A DNA stretch of 64,000 bases from an uncultured Holophaga sp. (GTDB taxonomy: Bacteria > Acidobacteriota > Holophagae > Holophagales > Holophagaceae), in the NCBI RefSeq assembly GCF_963677305.1, contig NZ_OY781925.1, forward strand, positions 557,501-621,500, in the 5' to 3' direction. Both the position numbers and the translations under genes were made by a program. Every line of letters begins with the position of its first letter. Position 1 is the first letter of the stretch. Shown here piece by piece: positions 1 to 8,577 of this stretch. The notes under the pieces are model-generated. The model saw nothing but the letters and a program-made list of their open reading frames with translations, ran no database searches and had not been told where the DNA came from.

Positions 1-2
1 GG

Positions 3-590
3 AGGCTCCGCTCAGGCTGGGTCCGGGCGGTACCGGCCCCAAAGCGGGCAGTGGATGCGGTGCTTCCCTTCGAGATCCTCTTGGCGGAGCTGGGGCTCCC
101 GCCGACCCTGCCCCGGACTGGGTTGTTGGAGCTCTGCGATAGGCCGGCAGCAAATGCCGCCCAGGCCGCTTACCGGCAGTGGGCCCTGCTTGTTGGCGAG
201 GGGCGGAGCCTTTTCCGGCCTGCCCACCGGGGGGGGCGCATTGCGGTGGTGGGCAGCCTCCTGGCGGCCTTCCTCATCATCCTTGATGCCCGCAGGGCCG
301 GACTTGAAGTGGTGGCCTGCCTGGACAGCAGCCCTGCCCGTCAGGGATGCTCGGTGCTGGGGGTCCCCGTCATGCCCCAGGAGGCACTCCGCCAGCTGGG
401 AGGCGATCTGGATGCCGTCATCCTGAGCAGTGAGCGCGCCCATGAGGCAGCTCTCCAGCAGCTCTTGGAGTCCCATATGGAGGGTCGGCCCCTTCCGGTT
501 TGCTCCTGGAAGGATCTGGCCATGGGGGATGTATGGGAGGATTGGGTCCCCCGGGGGCAGGACTCCTGTTTTGAGGAGGTGGTCTCTTGA
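3..590 (+). CDS. Rossmann-like nucleotide/sugar-binding protein (5' partial)
   Basis: The reading frame is open from base 3. The first possible start inside the window is a GTG at 51 with no convincing ribosome-binding site, so the gene probably begins upstream of the window. The C-terminal half has a Rossmann-like layout: a glycine-containing strand-loop (RIAVVGSLLAAF), then VVACLDSS and a later DAVILSS strand. This is the arrangement seen in the small binding domain at the end of some sugar-modifying and methyltransferase proteins. The stop overlaps the TTG start of the next gene (TTGA, 587-590), so the two are translationally coupled. A similar domain forms the C-terminus of that neighbour. 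No catalytic residues could be identified; a role in glycan or surface modification is inferred from the downstream glycosyltransferases. Confidence 0.6.
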   Translation, partial: RLRSGWVRAVPAPKRAVDAVLPFEILLAELGLPPTLPRTGLLELCDRPAANAAQAAYRQWALLVGEGRSLFRPAHRGGRIAVVGSLLAAFLIILDARRAGLEVVACLDSSPARQGCSVLGVPVMPQEALRQLGGDLDAVILSSERAHEAALQQLLESHMEGRPLPVCSWKDLAMGDVWEDWVPRGQDSCFEEVVS

Positions 591-2425
591 GCGTCCTTCT
601 GGTTATGCCCAAGGGCATCTCGCGGTCCAGCGGGTACAACGTCTTCCCCATCGGCATTGCGTACGTCTCGGCAGCCCTCAAGGCCGCAGGACTTCCGGTA
701 CACACCGTCAACCTGGACTACCACCCTTCCAGCACCCGAGAAGCCCTGCGGGAGCTCATCCGGGCCCATGGGGTGACCCTGGTGTGCACCTCGGGCCTCA
801 GCCGGGACTTCCACAAGGTTCAGGAGGTTCTCGAAGTGGTCCGTGAGCTGGGCCCCGGGGTCCGCTCGGTGCTGGGGGGGGGCATCGTCACCAGTGATCC
901 GGCCACGGCCATGCACGCCCTGAACCCGGACTTCGGCGTCATCGGCGAGGGGGAGCGCACCCTCTGCGAGCTGGTGGAGGGGATCGCCTCCGGGCGGGAC
1001 CTCAGCAGCATCCCGGGGCTCATCTACCGCCAGGAGGACGGACAGGTCATCACCACGGCCCAGCGGGCGGAGATCCCGGACATCGACAGCATCCCGATGC
1101 CGGACTACGAGGGCTTCGCCTTCGGGCGCTACATGGAGGACACAGGCCGGGCTTCAGCCTTTGTGGTGGGCAGCCGCTCCTGCCCCTACGCCTGCACCTT
1201 CTGCTTCCACCCCTCGGGACGGACCTACCGCCAGCGCTCCATCGGCAACCTCATGGCGGAAATCCGCCACCTGGCCGAGCGCTATGCCCCGGCGCACCTC
1301 AGCATCCATGACGAGCTCTTCAGCATGGACCGGGGGCGGGTGCTGGAGTTCTGCCGCGAGATGGCGACCCTGGGCATGCCCTGGTCCCCCCAGCTCCGGG
1401 TCACGGACGTGGACCGGGAGATGCTCCAGGCCATGCGGGCCTCCGGTTGCCTGACCATCAGTTACGGGCTGGAGAGTGCCGATGACCGGGTGCTCAAGAG
1501 CATGCGGAAGCAGACCACCCTCGCCCAGATCGAGCACGCCCTCCAGCTGACTCACGAGATGGACCTGGACATCCAGGGGGGCTTCATTTTCGGGGACACG
1601 GCAGAGACCGCCGAGACCGCCAGGGTCACCCTGGACTGGGCCGCCGCCCACCCGGAGTACGGGGCCGAGCTCAACATGATCCAGGTCTTCCCCGGCACAC
1701 CCCTCTACAAGCGGGCCTGCCAGGAGGGGGTGATCACCGACCCGGTCCAGTACCTCAAGGACGGCTGTCCCCTCATCAATGTCTCCTCCCTGGCCCCCAT
1801 GGAGTTCAGGGCCCTGGCCTCCCAGGTCTACGAGCTCAACATGCGCTCCAAGTACATGCCCGACGCGGTGGCCGTCCGGGATATCCAGGAGGACCGGCGC
1901 TGCACCGTCGATTACGTCTGCCGGAAGTGCGGACGCCCTCATTCCGATGCCGCTGACGCCCTTCTCATCCAGCGGGTGAACTGCCCCCACTGCATGCAGC
2001 GCTACTACCTGGACCCCTTCATCGCCGCTGAGGTGGACACCGCCCTGGTCGAGGCGGCCCTGCCCGCGGGAGAGGAGGTGGCCCTCTGGGGGGCCGGGGA
2101 CGTGGCCATCAAGCTCCTGGACCACTACCCCGTCTTTCGGAAGGAGGGATTCCTGCTGGTGGACGCCTCCCAGTCCCGGCAGGGCCTGACCCTCTGCGGC
2201 AAGGCCATCCACTCCACTGAGCTCATCCGTTCCCGGGGGATCGGTACCGTTGTGGTGGCCGCCGTCAACCACCTGGAGAGCATCCTGGGGACCCTGCGCG
2301 AGCAGTTCCCCGAGGTCCACACGGCTCTGGTCCCCCATGTCCGCCCCGCAGGGAGGGGATTCATCCCCGAGCTCCTGAAAGTCTCCCTGGTGCCTGAGCC
2401 CGCCCTCGCCCCCTCTGTCGGTTAG
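587..2425 (+). CDS. B12-binding-type radical SAM protein with zinc ribbon and C-terminal Rossmann-like domain
   Basis: This 612-residue protein has four parts. Residues 1-130 resemble a cobalamin-binding domain, with DxH at 44-46 but not the full DxHxxG motif. The radical SAM core follows, with its [4Fe-4S] cysteines at C199, C203 and C206 (CPYACTFC). A zinc-ribbon-like pair of CxxC motifs lies at C445/C448 and C466/C469. Residues about 485-600 form a Rossmann-like domain (VALWGAGDVAIKLL). The start is TTG at 587, overlapping the previous stop. B12-type radical SAM enzymes often methylate or rearrange unactivated carbons, but the substrate cannot be read from sequence. Position in a glycosyltransferase cluster suggests modification of a sugar or glycan precursor (inference). 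Confidence 0.85.
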   Translation: MSVLLVMPKGISRSSGYNVFPIGIAYVSAALKAAGLPVHTVNLDYHPSSTREALRELIRAHGVTLVCTSGLSRDFHKVQEVLEVVRELGPGVRSVLGGGIVTSDPATAMHALNPDFGVIGEGERTLCELVEGIASGRDLSSIPGLIYRQEDGQVITTAQRAEIPDIDSIPMPDYEGFAFGRYMEDTGRASAFVVGSRSCPYACTFCFHPSGRTYRQRSIGNLMAEIRHLAERYAPAHLSIHDELFSMDRGRVLEFCREMATLGMPWSPQLRVTDVDREMLQAMRASGCLTISYGLESADDRVLKSMRKQTTLAQIEHALQLTHEMDLDIQGGFIFGDTAETAETARVTLDWAAAHPEYGAELNMIQVFPGTPLYKRACQEGVITDPVQYLKDGCPLINVSSLAPMEFRALASQVYELNMRSKYMPDAVAVRDIQEDRRCTVDYVCRKCGRPHSDAADALLIQRVNCPHCMQRYYLDPFIAAEVDTALVEAALPAGEEVALWGAGDVAIKLLDHYPVFRKEGFLLVDASQSRQGLTLCGKAIHSTELIRSRGIGTVVVAAVNHLESILGTLREQFPEVHTALVPHVRPAGRGFIPELLKVSLVPEPALAPSVG

Positions 2426-2429
2426 CCGC

Positions 2430-5111
2430 ATGTCCCAGCTTCTGCCTCCTGATCAGGTGCCCCTGCCCGAAGGACACACCGTCCTCTTCTACGCTCCCTT
2501 CTACAACCGCAGCGGCTATGGTCTGGCGGCCCGCTCCCTGGCGGCGGCCTGGGCCCGGGTGGGGATACGCTTCCGGATCATGCCTGTGGATTTGCCGGAG
2601 GAGGGCATCGATGACTTCGATATGGATTGGCTGCGGAGCCTGGAGACTACCGAGCTGACCCGCCCCCTGGCAGCGGTCTTCTTCCATGTCCCGAGCCGGA
2701 TCTGGCTGGAGCTGGAGCTGCCCCCGGACTGCCTGCGGATCATGTACACCACTTTTGACAGCAGCGCCCAGGGTAACCTCCCCCCTGAGGACTGGGTCTC
2801 TGTGTGCAGCCAGATGGACCAAGTCTGGCTGCAGACCGAGCAGGAGGCGGATGTATGGGCGCAGGCGGGGATCCCACGGGAGCGGATCCACGTGATGAGT
2901 CCGCCCCACGCCTGGGTGGAAAACCCCTCCCTGCCCCCCTTGCCCGCCCACCCCCACCCCGGGGAGGACGTGGTGCGCTTCCTCTGTATTGGGATGTACC
3001 AGCCACGTCGCCGCTGGGATTCCCTGATCCAGGCCTTCCTGGAGGAGTTCGCCGGGGAGCCCCGGGCGGAGCTGATGCTCAAGGTCAACTTCCCTTCCTG
3101 GCACCCGGTACCCGGTGCCCCCCGCCGGGAGTTCCTGGAGATGGTCTCCTCGCTGCAGCAGCGGATTCCCTCCCGAGCCCGGGTGGTGGTGGACGAGGAG
3201 CTGGGTACCCGCCTGGGCATCTGCCGGGTCATCGACCGCTGCGACTTCTACGTCTCCACGGACACCTGTCTGACGGCTCCCATCATGGAGAGCCTGGTCC
3301 GGGGCAAGCGAGTGATCCTGCCCTCCTACGGCTCGGGGCTGCCGGTCCACTGCTTTGTGCTGATCCCCGAGGACCCCGCCCACACCATGCCCATGACCCC
3401 GGAGATGCTGGCCTACCAGCCCCACCACCGGGGGCGGCCCATGCCCCTGCTGCATGTGCGGGACATCCGGGAGGCCCTGCGCCGGGCATGGGAGATCCCC
3501 GAAGAGGCCCGCCTGCGTCCCTGGCCCACCTGGGGTGATTTCATGGCCGGGTCCTCGGCGCCGGGCCGGAACCCTGCCTTCCGGCAAGCTCTGGCTCAAG
3601 CCTGGGCCAGTCAGGGAAGGGACCATCCCACCCGGCTCTGCTGGGAGGGAGCCTTCTTCCGCTATCACAGCTTGGCCCATGTGAACCGCCAATTGGGCAG
3701 GAGGCTGGTGACCCATGCTGGACTGGAGGTCCGCCTGCTGGCCACGGAGGGCCTGGAGTTTGACCCCAGGCTGGAGCCGGGCCTGGCCTCCCGGGTGGAC
3801 GCACCTCTGTCGGGACCGGTGGATGTGCATGTCCGCCACCAGTGGCCCCCCCACTTTGAGCCCCCCCCCTCGGGCGCCTGGGTGGTGGTCCAGCCCTGGG
3901 AGTTCGGGGGTATCCCCGCTTCCTGGGTGCCCACCTTCCGGGATCAGGTGGATGAGATCTGGGTCCCCTCCGCCTGGGTCCGGGACTGCTATATCCAGAG
4001 CGGTATCCCTGCCGATCAGGTCCACGTGGTCCCCAACGGTGTGGATCCCCTGGTGTTCAGCCCCGAGGGGCCGACCCTGCCCCTGCCGGGGGTCAAGGGC
4101 TTCCGCTTCCTCTTCGTGGGGGGGACCATACACCGCAAGGGCATCGACATCCTGCTGAGGGCCTATGCCCGGGCCTTCCGGGCCAGGGATGAGGTCACCC
4201 TGGTCATCAAGGGCCAGGCGGGTGGCGTCTACCCAGGTTCGGATCTCGCCGAGGCCTTGGAGGTCTTCCGACAGGACCCCGGGGCACCGGGCATCGAGTA
4301 CTTGGACAGCTCCCTGGACGAGGCGGGGATCGCCGCCCTCTATCGCGCCTGCCAGGTGCTGGTGCTGCCCTACCGTGGCGAGGGCTTTGGGCTCCCCCTG
4401 GCGGAGGCCATGGCCTCTGGGCTGCCGGTGATCACCACCGCCAAGGGGCCCAGTTCGGACTTCGTACCCCCGGATTGCGCCTGGCTTCTGCCCAGCGAGA
4501 CCCGCCCCATTCCGACCGTGGATGGCCTCCGTCCGGCCCCCTGTGGTTTCTGGCTGGAGGAGCCCCTTGAGGAGGCTCTGGTGGAGGCCCTCCAGGAGGC
4601 CCGCCGGAACCCCGGGACCACGGCCTTGAAGGGACAGCTGGCCCGGAGCCATGCGGAGACCAGCCTGGGCTGGGAGCGGGGCAGTGCCAAGGTCCTGGAG
4701 CGACTCGCCCAGCTCAGGGTCTCCGTCCCCCGGCGTCTCCAGCGACGGTCTGGGCCGCCCAGAGAACTCCCCCGCTGCCTCTTCCTTCTCACCCCGGATC
4801 TGAGCAGGGCGGACTGGGCCCGGACTCTTCTTGCCTATGCCCACGCCTTCCAGCCCGGCGACCCCGTGGTACTGGGACTCCAGGCGCCGGAGCCGGCTCG
4901 GGAGCGCCTGGGGCAGGATGTCCTCTACCTCATGTCCAAGGCGGGTCATACCACCTTCGCGGACGTGATGCTGGTGGAGGACGAGGGCGAGATCAGCACC
5001 TGGACCCGGGAGGGTGGCGAGATCATCGATCTCGATAGCCCCCAGGCCGCGCCCCATCCCCTGTACGCTCGCCTGGAACGCTCCCTGGCCCTCTTCCGCA
5101 GCACCCGTTGA
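2430..5111 (+). CDS. Two-domain GT4-type glycosyltransferase fusion
   Basis: This 893-residue protein joins two glycosyltransferase (GT-B fold) units. The first, about residues 15-375, opens with APFYNRSGYG, a form of the usual N-terminal glycine loop, but lacks a recognisable EGFG-type nucleotide-sugar motif. It retains only APIMESLVRGKRVI, so it may be degenerate. The second, about 395-760, is complete: VHVRHQWPP, VQPWEFGG, VPNGVDP, FVGGTIHRKGIDILLRAY and YRGEGFGLPLAEAMASGLP, carrying the paired glutamates of GT4 enzymes. A tail of about 130 residues is unassigned. Retaining GT4 enzymes transfer sugars from nucleotide donors, probably on the cytoplasmic face. The second unit is strikingly similar to the third unit of the next gene. 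The gene starts 4 bp after the radical SAM gene. Confidence 0.88.
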   Translation: MSQLLPPDQVPLPEGHTVLFYAPFYNRSGYGLAARSLAAAWARVGIRFRIMPVDLPEEGIDDFDMDWLRSLETTELTRPLAAVFFHVPSRIWLELELPPDCLRIMYTTFDSSAQGNLPPEDWVSVCSQMDQVWLQTEQEADVWAQAGIPRERIHVMSPPHAWVENPSLPPLPAHPHPGEDVVRFLCIGMYQPRRRWDSLIQAFLEEFAGEPRAELMLKVNFPSWHPVPGAPRREFLEMVSSLQQRIPSRARVVVDEELGTRLGICRVIDRCDFYVSTDTCLTAPIMESLVRGKRVILPSYGSGLPVHCFVLIPEDPAHTMPMTPEMLAYQPHHRGRPMPLLHVRDIREALRRAWEIPEEARLRPWPTWGDFMAGSSAPGRNPAFRQALAQAWASQGRDHPTRLCWEGAFFRYHSLAHVNRQLGRRLVTHAGLEVRLLATEGLEFDPRLEPGLASRVDAPLSGPVDVHVRHQWPPHFEPPPSGAWVVVQPWEFGGIPASWVPTFRDQVDEIWVPSAWVRDCYIQSGIPADQVHVVPNGVDPLVFSPEGPTLPLPGVKGFRFLFVGGTIHRKGIDILLRAYARAFRARDEVTLVIKGQAGGVYPGSDLAEALEVFRQDPGAPGIEYLDSSLDEAGIAALYRACQVLVLPYRGEGFGLPLAEAMASGLPVITTAKGPSSDFVPPDCAWLLPSETRPIPTVDGLRPAPCGFWLEEPLEEALVEALQEARRNPGTTALKGQLARSHAETSLGWERGSAKVLERLAQLRVSVPRRLQRRSGPPRELPRCLFLLTPDLSRADWARTLLAYAHAFQPGDPVVLGLQAPEPARERLGQDVLYLMSKAGHTTFADVMLVEDEGEISTWTREGGEIIDLDSPQAAPHPLYARLERSLALFRSTR

Positions 5112-5121
5112 GCGTGACCCC

Positions 5122-8100
5122 ATGTCGGCGCCCCTCATCGCCTTCGACCTCCGCACCCTTGCCGACCCCCACTCCGCCGCCCGGGGGATCGGGCAGTACG
5201 CCCTGCACCACCTGGAGGCCCTGGCCCGCCTGAACGGGGAGCGGGGCCGCCTCCGGCTGGTGGGTGTCCATGGCAGTGCTGCGCCGGATGCGGCCTGGGC
5301 GGCCCGCTTTGCGGGGCTGGACCTGACCTGGATGCCCGAGAGGGTGTACCTGCCCGGCAGCTTTGACCTGGTTCATGTGCCGGACCCCATGGGACTCCAG
5401 GCGGGCTATGCCTCTCCCCTCGGGTTCTTCTCGGAGCCGCGGGTCACGGCCCTCTTCCATGATCTCATTCCCCTCACCTGGTACCGGGAGCAGATGGGCA
5501 CCGGCTGGCCAGCCTACTTGGCCCGTCTGGAGCTCTGGAAGACCTCCGGGGCCCATTTCCTCTGCAATTCAAGCTTCACTGCCCGGGAGCTGGGGGAGGC
5601 GCTGGAGGTCCCCTCGGTCCGTTTGCGGGTGGTGGGGGCGGGGCTCAACCGGAGCGGTGCCCGGGCTTCGGATCTGGCAGGTCTGCGGGATCGGCTGGGG
5701 CTCGGCGCGGACTTCGCCCTCTTCGTGGGTTCCCCGGACGCCCACAAGAACTTCGAGACGGTGCTGAAGGCGGTTCTGCGGGTGCAGGCGGAGCGCCCCC
5801 TCCAACTGGCGGTGACGGGGCTGCTCAATGCCCGCGGGGAGTTCCTGCGTCGGGAGCTGGAGGCGGCGGGGCTGGGCGGGCTCGTCCGCTTCACGGGCCA
5901 CCTGGAGGATGGTGAGCTCCTGGCCCTCTACGGGGCTGCCTCAGCCCTCCTCTGTCTCTCCAGGAGCGAGGGCTTCGGCTTTCCGGTGCTGGAGGCCATG
6001 GCGGCGGGCTGCCCGGTCATCTGCTCGGACGGGGGCGCCCTCCCAGAGGTGGTCGGGGATGCCGCCCTCGTGGTCCGGGTGGACGATGTCCAGGGGGCGG
6101 CCGACGCCCTCCTGAGGGTGAGCGGGGATCCGGAGCTTCGCCGGGATCTCGTGACCAGAGGGCTGGAACGGGCGGCAGCCTTCACCTGGAAGCGGGTGGC
6201 GGAGCGAACCCTGGCGGCCTGGGAGACCTGCCTGCAGGAGCCGCCCGCTGAAGTGGGCACACGCTGCCGGGCAAGGTTGAACTGGGCCTCGCCCCTCTTC
6301 GATCCCAGCGGCTACGCCAGCGAGGCCCGGGCCTTCCTCCTGGCTCTGGAGGAAGCCGGATGGTGCCCTGCGGTGAAGGGCACGGGGCGCCACTCCATGG
6401 CCTTCATGGCGAGTCTGGAACCGGGCTTGCGGGAGCTCTTCCTGCGCCAGCTGGATCGTCCCTGGGGGGCGGAGATCACGGTCCACTGCCGTCCTGCCCC
6501 CGGGCTGCTGCGCTCGGGGAGCGGGTACCAGGTGGGACGGACCACCTTCGAGACCGACAGCCTCCCGGAGGACTGGCTGGCCCGCTGCAGCGCCATGGAC
6601 GAGCTCTGGGTGCCCAGTTTCTTCAATGTGGACACCTTCCGGGATGCGGGGGTGCGGGTGCCCATTCTGCGGATGCCCCAGGGGGTGGATACGGCGCGCT
6701 TCAGGCCCGGTCTGGAGCCCCTCCTGGATCGCCGGGGCTTCGCCTTCCTGGCGGTCTTCGAGTGGAGCTTCCGCAAAGGCTGGGACCTCCTCCTGGGGGC
6801 CTGGGCGGAGGCCTTCGGGCCTGGCGATGAGGTTGAGCTGCTCCTGCGCTGCCACCCGCCCCAGCAGGTGGAGGGGGATGCCGGTGCATGGGTGGAGGCG
6901 CGCATCGATGACTTTCTGGCTACCCTGGGCCGCAGCCGGTCGGACTGCGCTCCCATCCGGGTCCTCGGGGAGCAGCTGGCCGAGGCGGAGCTGCCGCGCC
7001 TCTATGCTTCGGCCGATGTCTACGTGGCCCCTTCACGGGGGGAGGGCTGGGGTCGGCCCCTGATGGAGGCCATGAGCTCCGGACTTCCGGTCATCGCCAC
7101 CCGCTGGGGGGGACACCTGGACTTCATGGATGAGGAGACAGCCTGGCTCCTGGACCTCGAGGGTCTGGAGCTAGTGGACGAGCGGGAGGAGCAGGACGCC
7201 TACCTCTTCCAGCGCTGGGCCCGGCCCAGCCAGACCCACTTGGTGGAACTCCTGCGGCGGGCCACCGCCTTCCCGGAAGAGGGAAGGAGGCTGGGACGCC
7301 GGGCCCGCGAGGCCATGGTGAAGGAATGGGACTGGGACCGCATCGCGCCCTTGCTGGTGAAACGCCTGGAGGAGATCCGGGCCGGGGTCCCAGTGGCGGA
7401 TTCCGCAGTGCCGAGGCTCGCATCGCCCGGGCCCAGGGTGCCCAGCCTGCGTCTCACCGGCGAGGACCTGCCCCTGGAGCCCGGCGAGCCCATTCCCGTG
7501 GTCTGGGAGGGGGCGATCCTGGCGGCCCACAGTCTGGCCGGGGTGAACCGGACCCTGGTCCAGGGGCTCATGGAGGGGGGACAGGTGGCCCTCAGCCTGG
7601 TGCTGCCCGAGGAGGAGGCCGGGGGCCATTCCCTTGAGCGGTGCGATCTGGGACGTCCAGCGAAGGTGCATGTCCGTCACCAGTGGCCCCCGAGCTTCGT
7701 CCCCCCTCGGGAAGGGGCCTGGGTCATGGTTCAACCCTGGGAGTTCGGGGGGATCCCGGAGGATTGGGTGCGGCCCATGCGGGAGCAGGTGGACGAGATC
7801 TGGGTGCCCACGGAGGCGGTGCGCGAGGGCTATGTGCGGAGTGGCATCCCGGAGACCAAGGTGGTGGTGGTGCCTCACGGGGTGGATCCGGTGCGCTTCA
7901 GCCCCGATGGGCCCAGCTTCCCCCTGCGGACCCGCAAGCCCTTCCGCTTTCTCTTCCTGGGGGGCACCATCCGGCGCAAGGGCATCGACATCCTCCTGAG
8001 GGCCTATGTACGGGCCTTCCGCCGGACGGATGGGGTCTGCCTGGTGATCAAGGGCTTCCCTGGACCGATCTATCCCGGTTCGGAGCTGGATGTAGAGCTG

Positions 8101-8577
8101 GCCCGCATGGCCGAGGACCCTCAGGCGCCGGAGATCGAGTACCTGGACGAGGTGCTGGGGGAGGCGGAGGTGGCGGCCCTCTACCGGAGCTGCCAGACCT
8201 TCGTGCTGCCCTACCGGGGGGAGGGCTTCGGGCTGCCCCTCGCCGAGGCCATGGCCTCGGGCCTGCCGCTCATCGTGACGGCTGCTGGGGCCTCCCGGGA
8301 CTTCGTGCCCCCGGAGGCGGCCTACCTGCTGCCGAGCATGCGGCTTCCCATGCTGAGTGTGGATGGCATGCTGCCCTCAGCAGCGGGTTTCTGGCTGGAG
8401 GAGCCCGATGAGGAGGCTCTGGTATCGGCTCTGCGTCGGGCCTTTGAGCACCCGGAGGAGGCCGCAGAGCGGGGGCGGGCCGGGCGGATGCACGCCGTTG
8501 CCGCCCTGGGATGGGGGCCCTGCATCCACCGGGTGGAGGAGCGGCTGAGAGGACTGGCTCAGCGCGGGTGTTCCTGA
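5122..8577 (+). CDS. Three-domain GT4-type glycosyltransferase fusion
   Basis: This 1151-residue protein carries three consecutive GT-B glycosyltransferase units. Unit 1 (about 1-370) has ARGIGQYA and EGFGFPVLEAMAAG. Unit 2 (about 385-765) has FDPSGYASEARAF and RGEGWGRPLMEAMSSG. Unit 3 (about 785-1145) has VHVRHQWPP, VQPWEFGG, GGTIRRKGIDILLRAY and YRGEGFGLPLAEAMASGLP. All three keep the acidic nucleotide-sugar motif, so all may be active. I chose ATG 5122 because the longer frame from 5014 overlaps the preceding gene and translates as low-complexity sequence. Such multi-GT proteins are found in clusters that build oligosaccharides on flagellin, S-layer or lipopolysaccharide; the acceptor here is unknown. 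The 3' end overlaps the convergent gene by 19 bp. Confidence 0.9.
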   Translation: MSAPLIAFDLRTLADPHSAARGIGQYALHHLEALARLNGERGRLRLVGVHGSAAPDAAWAARFAGLDLTWMPERVYLPGSFDLVHVPDPMGLQAGYASPLGFFSEPRVTALFHDLIPLTWYREQMGTGWPAYLARLELWKTSGAHFLCNSSFTARELGEALEVPSVRLRVVGAGLNRSGARASDLAGLRDRLGLGADFALFVGSPDAHKNFETVLKAVLRVQAERPLQLAVTGLLNARGEFLRRELEAAGLGGLVRFTGHLEDGELLALYGAASALLCLSRSEGFGFPVLEAMAAGCPVICSDGGALPEVVGDAALVVRVDDVQGAADALLRVSGDPELRRDLVTRGLERAAAFTWKRVAERTLAAWETCLQEPPAEVGTRCRARLNWASPLFDPSGYASEARAFLLALEEAGWCPAVKGTGRHSMAFMASLEPGLRELFLRQLDRPWGAEITVHCRPAPGLLRSGSGYQVGRTTFETDSLPEDWLARCSAMDELWVPSFFNVDTFRDAGVRVPILRMPQGVDTARFRPGLEPLLDRRGFAFLAVFEWSFRKGWDLLLGAWAEAFGPGDEVELLLRCHPPQQVEGDAGAWVEARIDDFLATLGRSRSDCAPIRVLGEQLAEAELPRLYASADVYVAPSRGEGWGRPLMEAMSSGLPVIATRWGGHLDFMDEETAWLLDLEGLELVDEREEQDAYLFQRWARPSQTHLVELLRRATAFPEEGRRLGRRAREAMVKEWDWDRIAPLLVKRLEEIRAGVPVADSAVPRLASPGPRVPSLRLTGEDLPLEPGEPIPVVWEGAILAAHSLAGVNRTLVQGLMEGGQVALSLVLPEEEAGGHSLERCDLGRPAKVHVRHQWPPSFVPPREGAWVMVQPWEFGGIPEDWVRPMREQVDEIWVPTEAVREGYVRSGIPETKVVVVPHGVDPVRFSPDGPSFPLRTRKPFRFLFLGGTIRRKGIDILLRAYVRAFRRTDGVCLVIKGFPGPIYPGSELDVELARMAEDPQAPEIEYLDEVLGEAEVAALYRSCQTFVLPYRGEGFGLPLAEAMASGLPLIVTAAGASRDFVPPEAAYLLPSMRLPMLSVDGMLPSAAGFWLEEPDEEALVSALRRAFEHPEEAAERGRAGRMHAVAALGWGPCIHRVEERLRGLAQRGCS

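Noticed and set aside
2361..5156. Minus-strand open frame of about 931 codons.
   Set aside because: It is antisense to the glycosyltransferase fusion; the composition is typical of a shadow frame.
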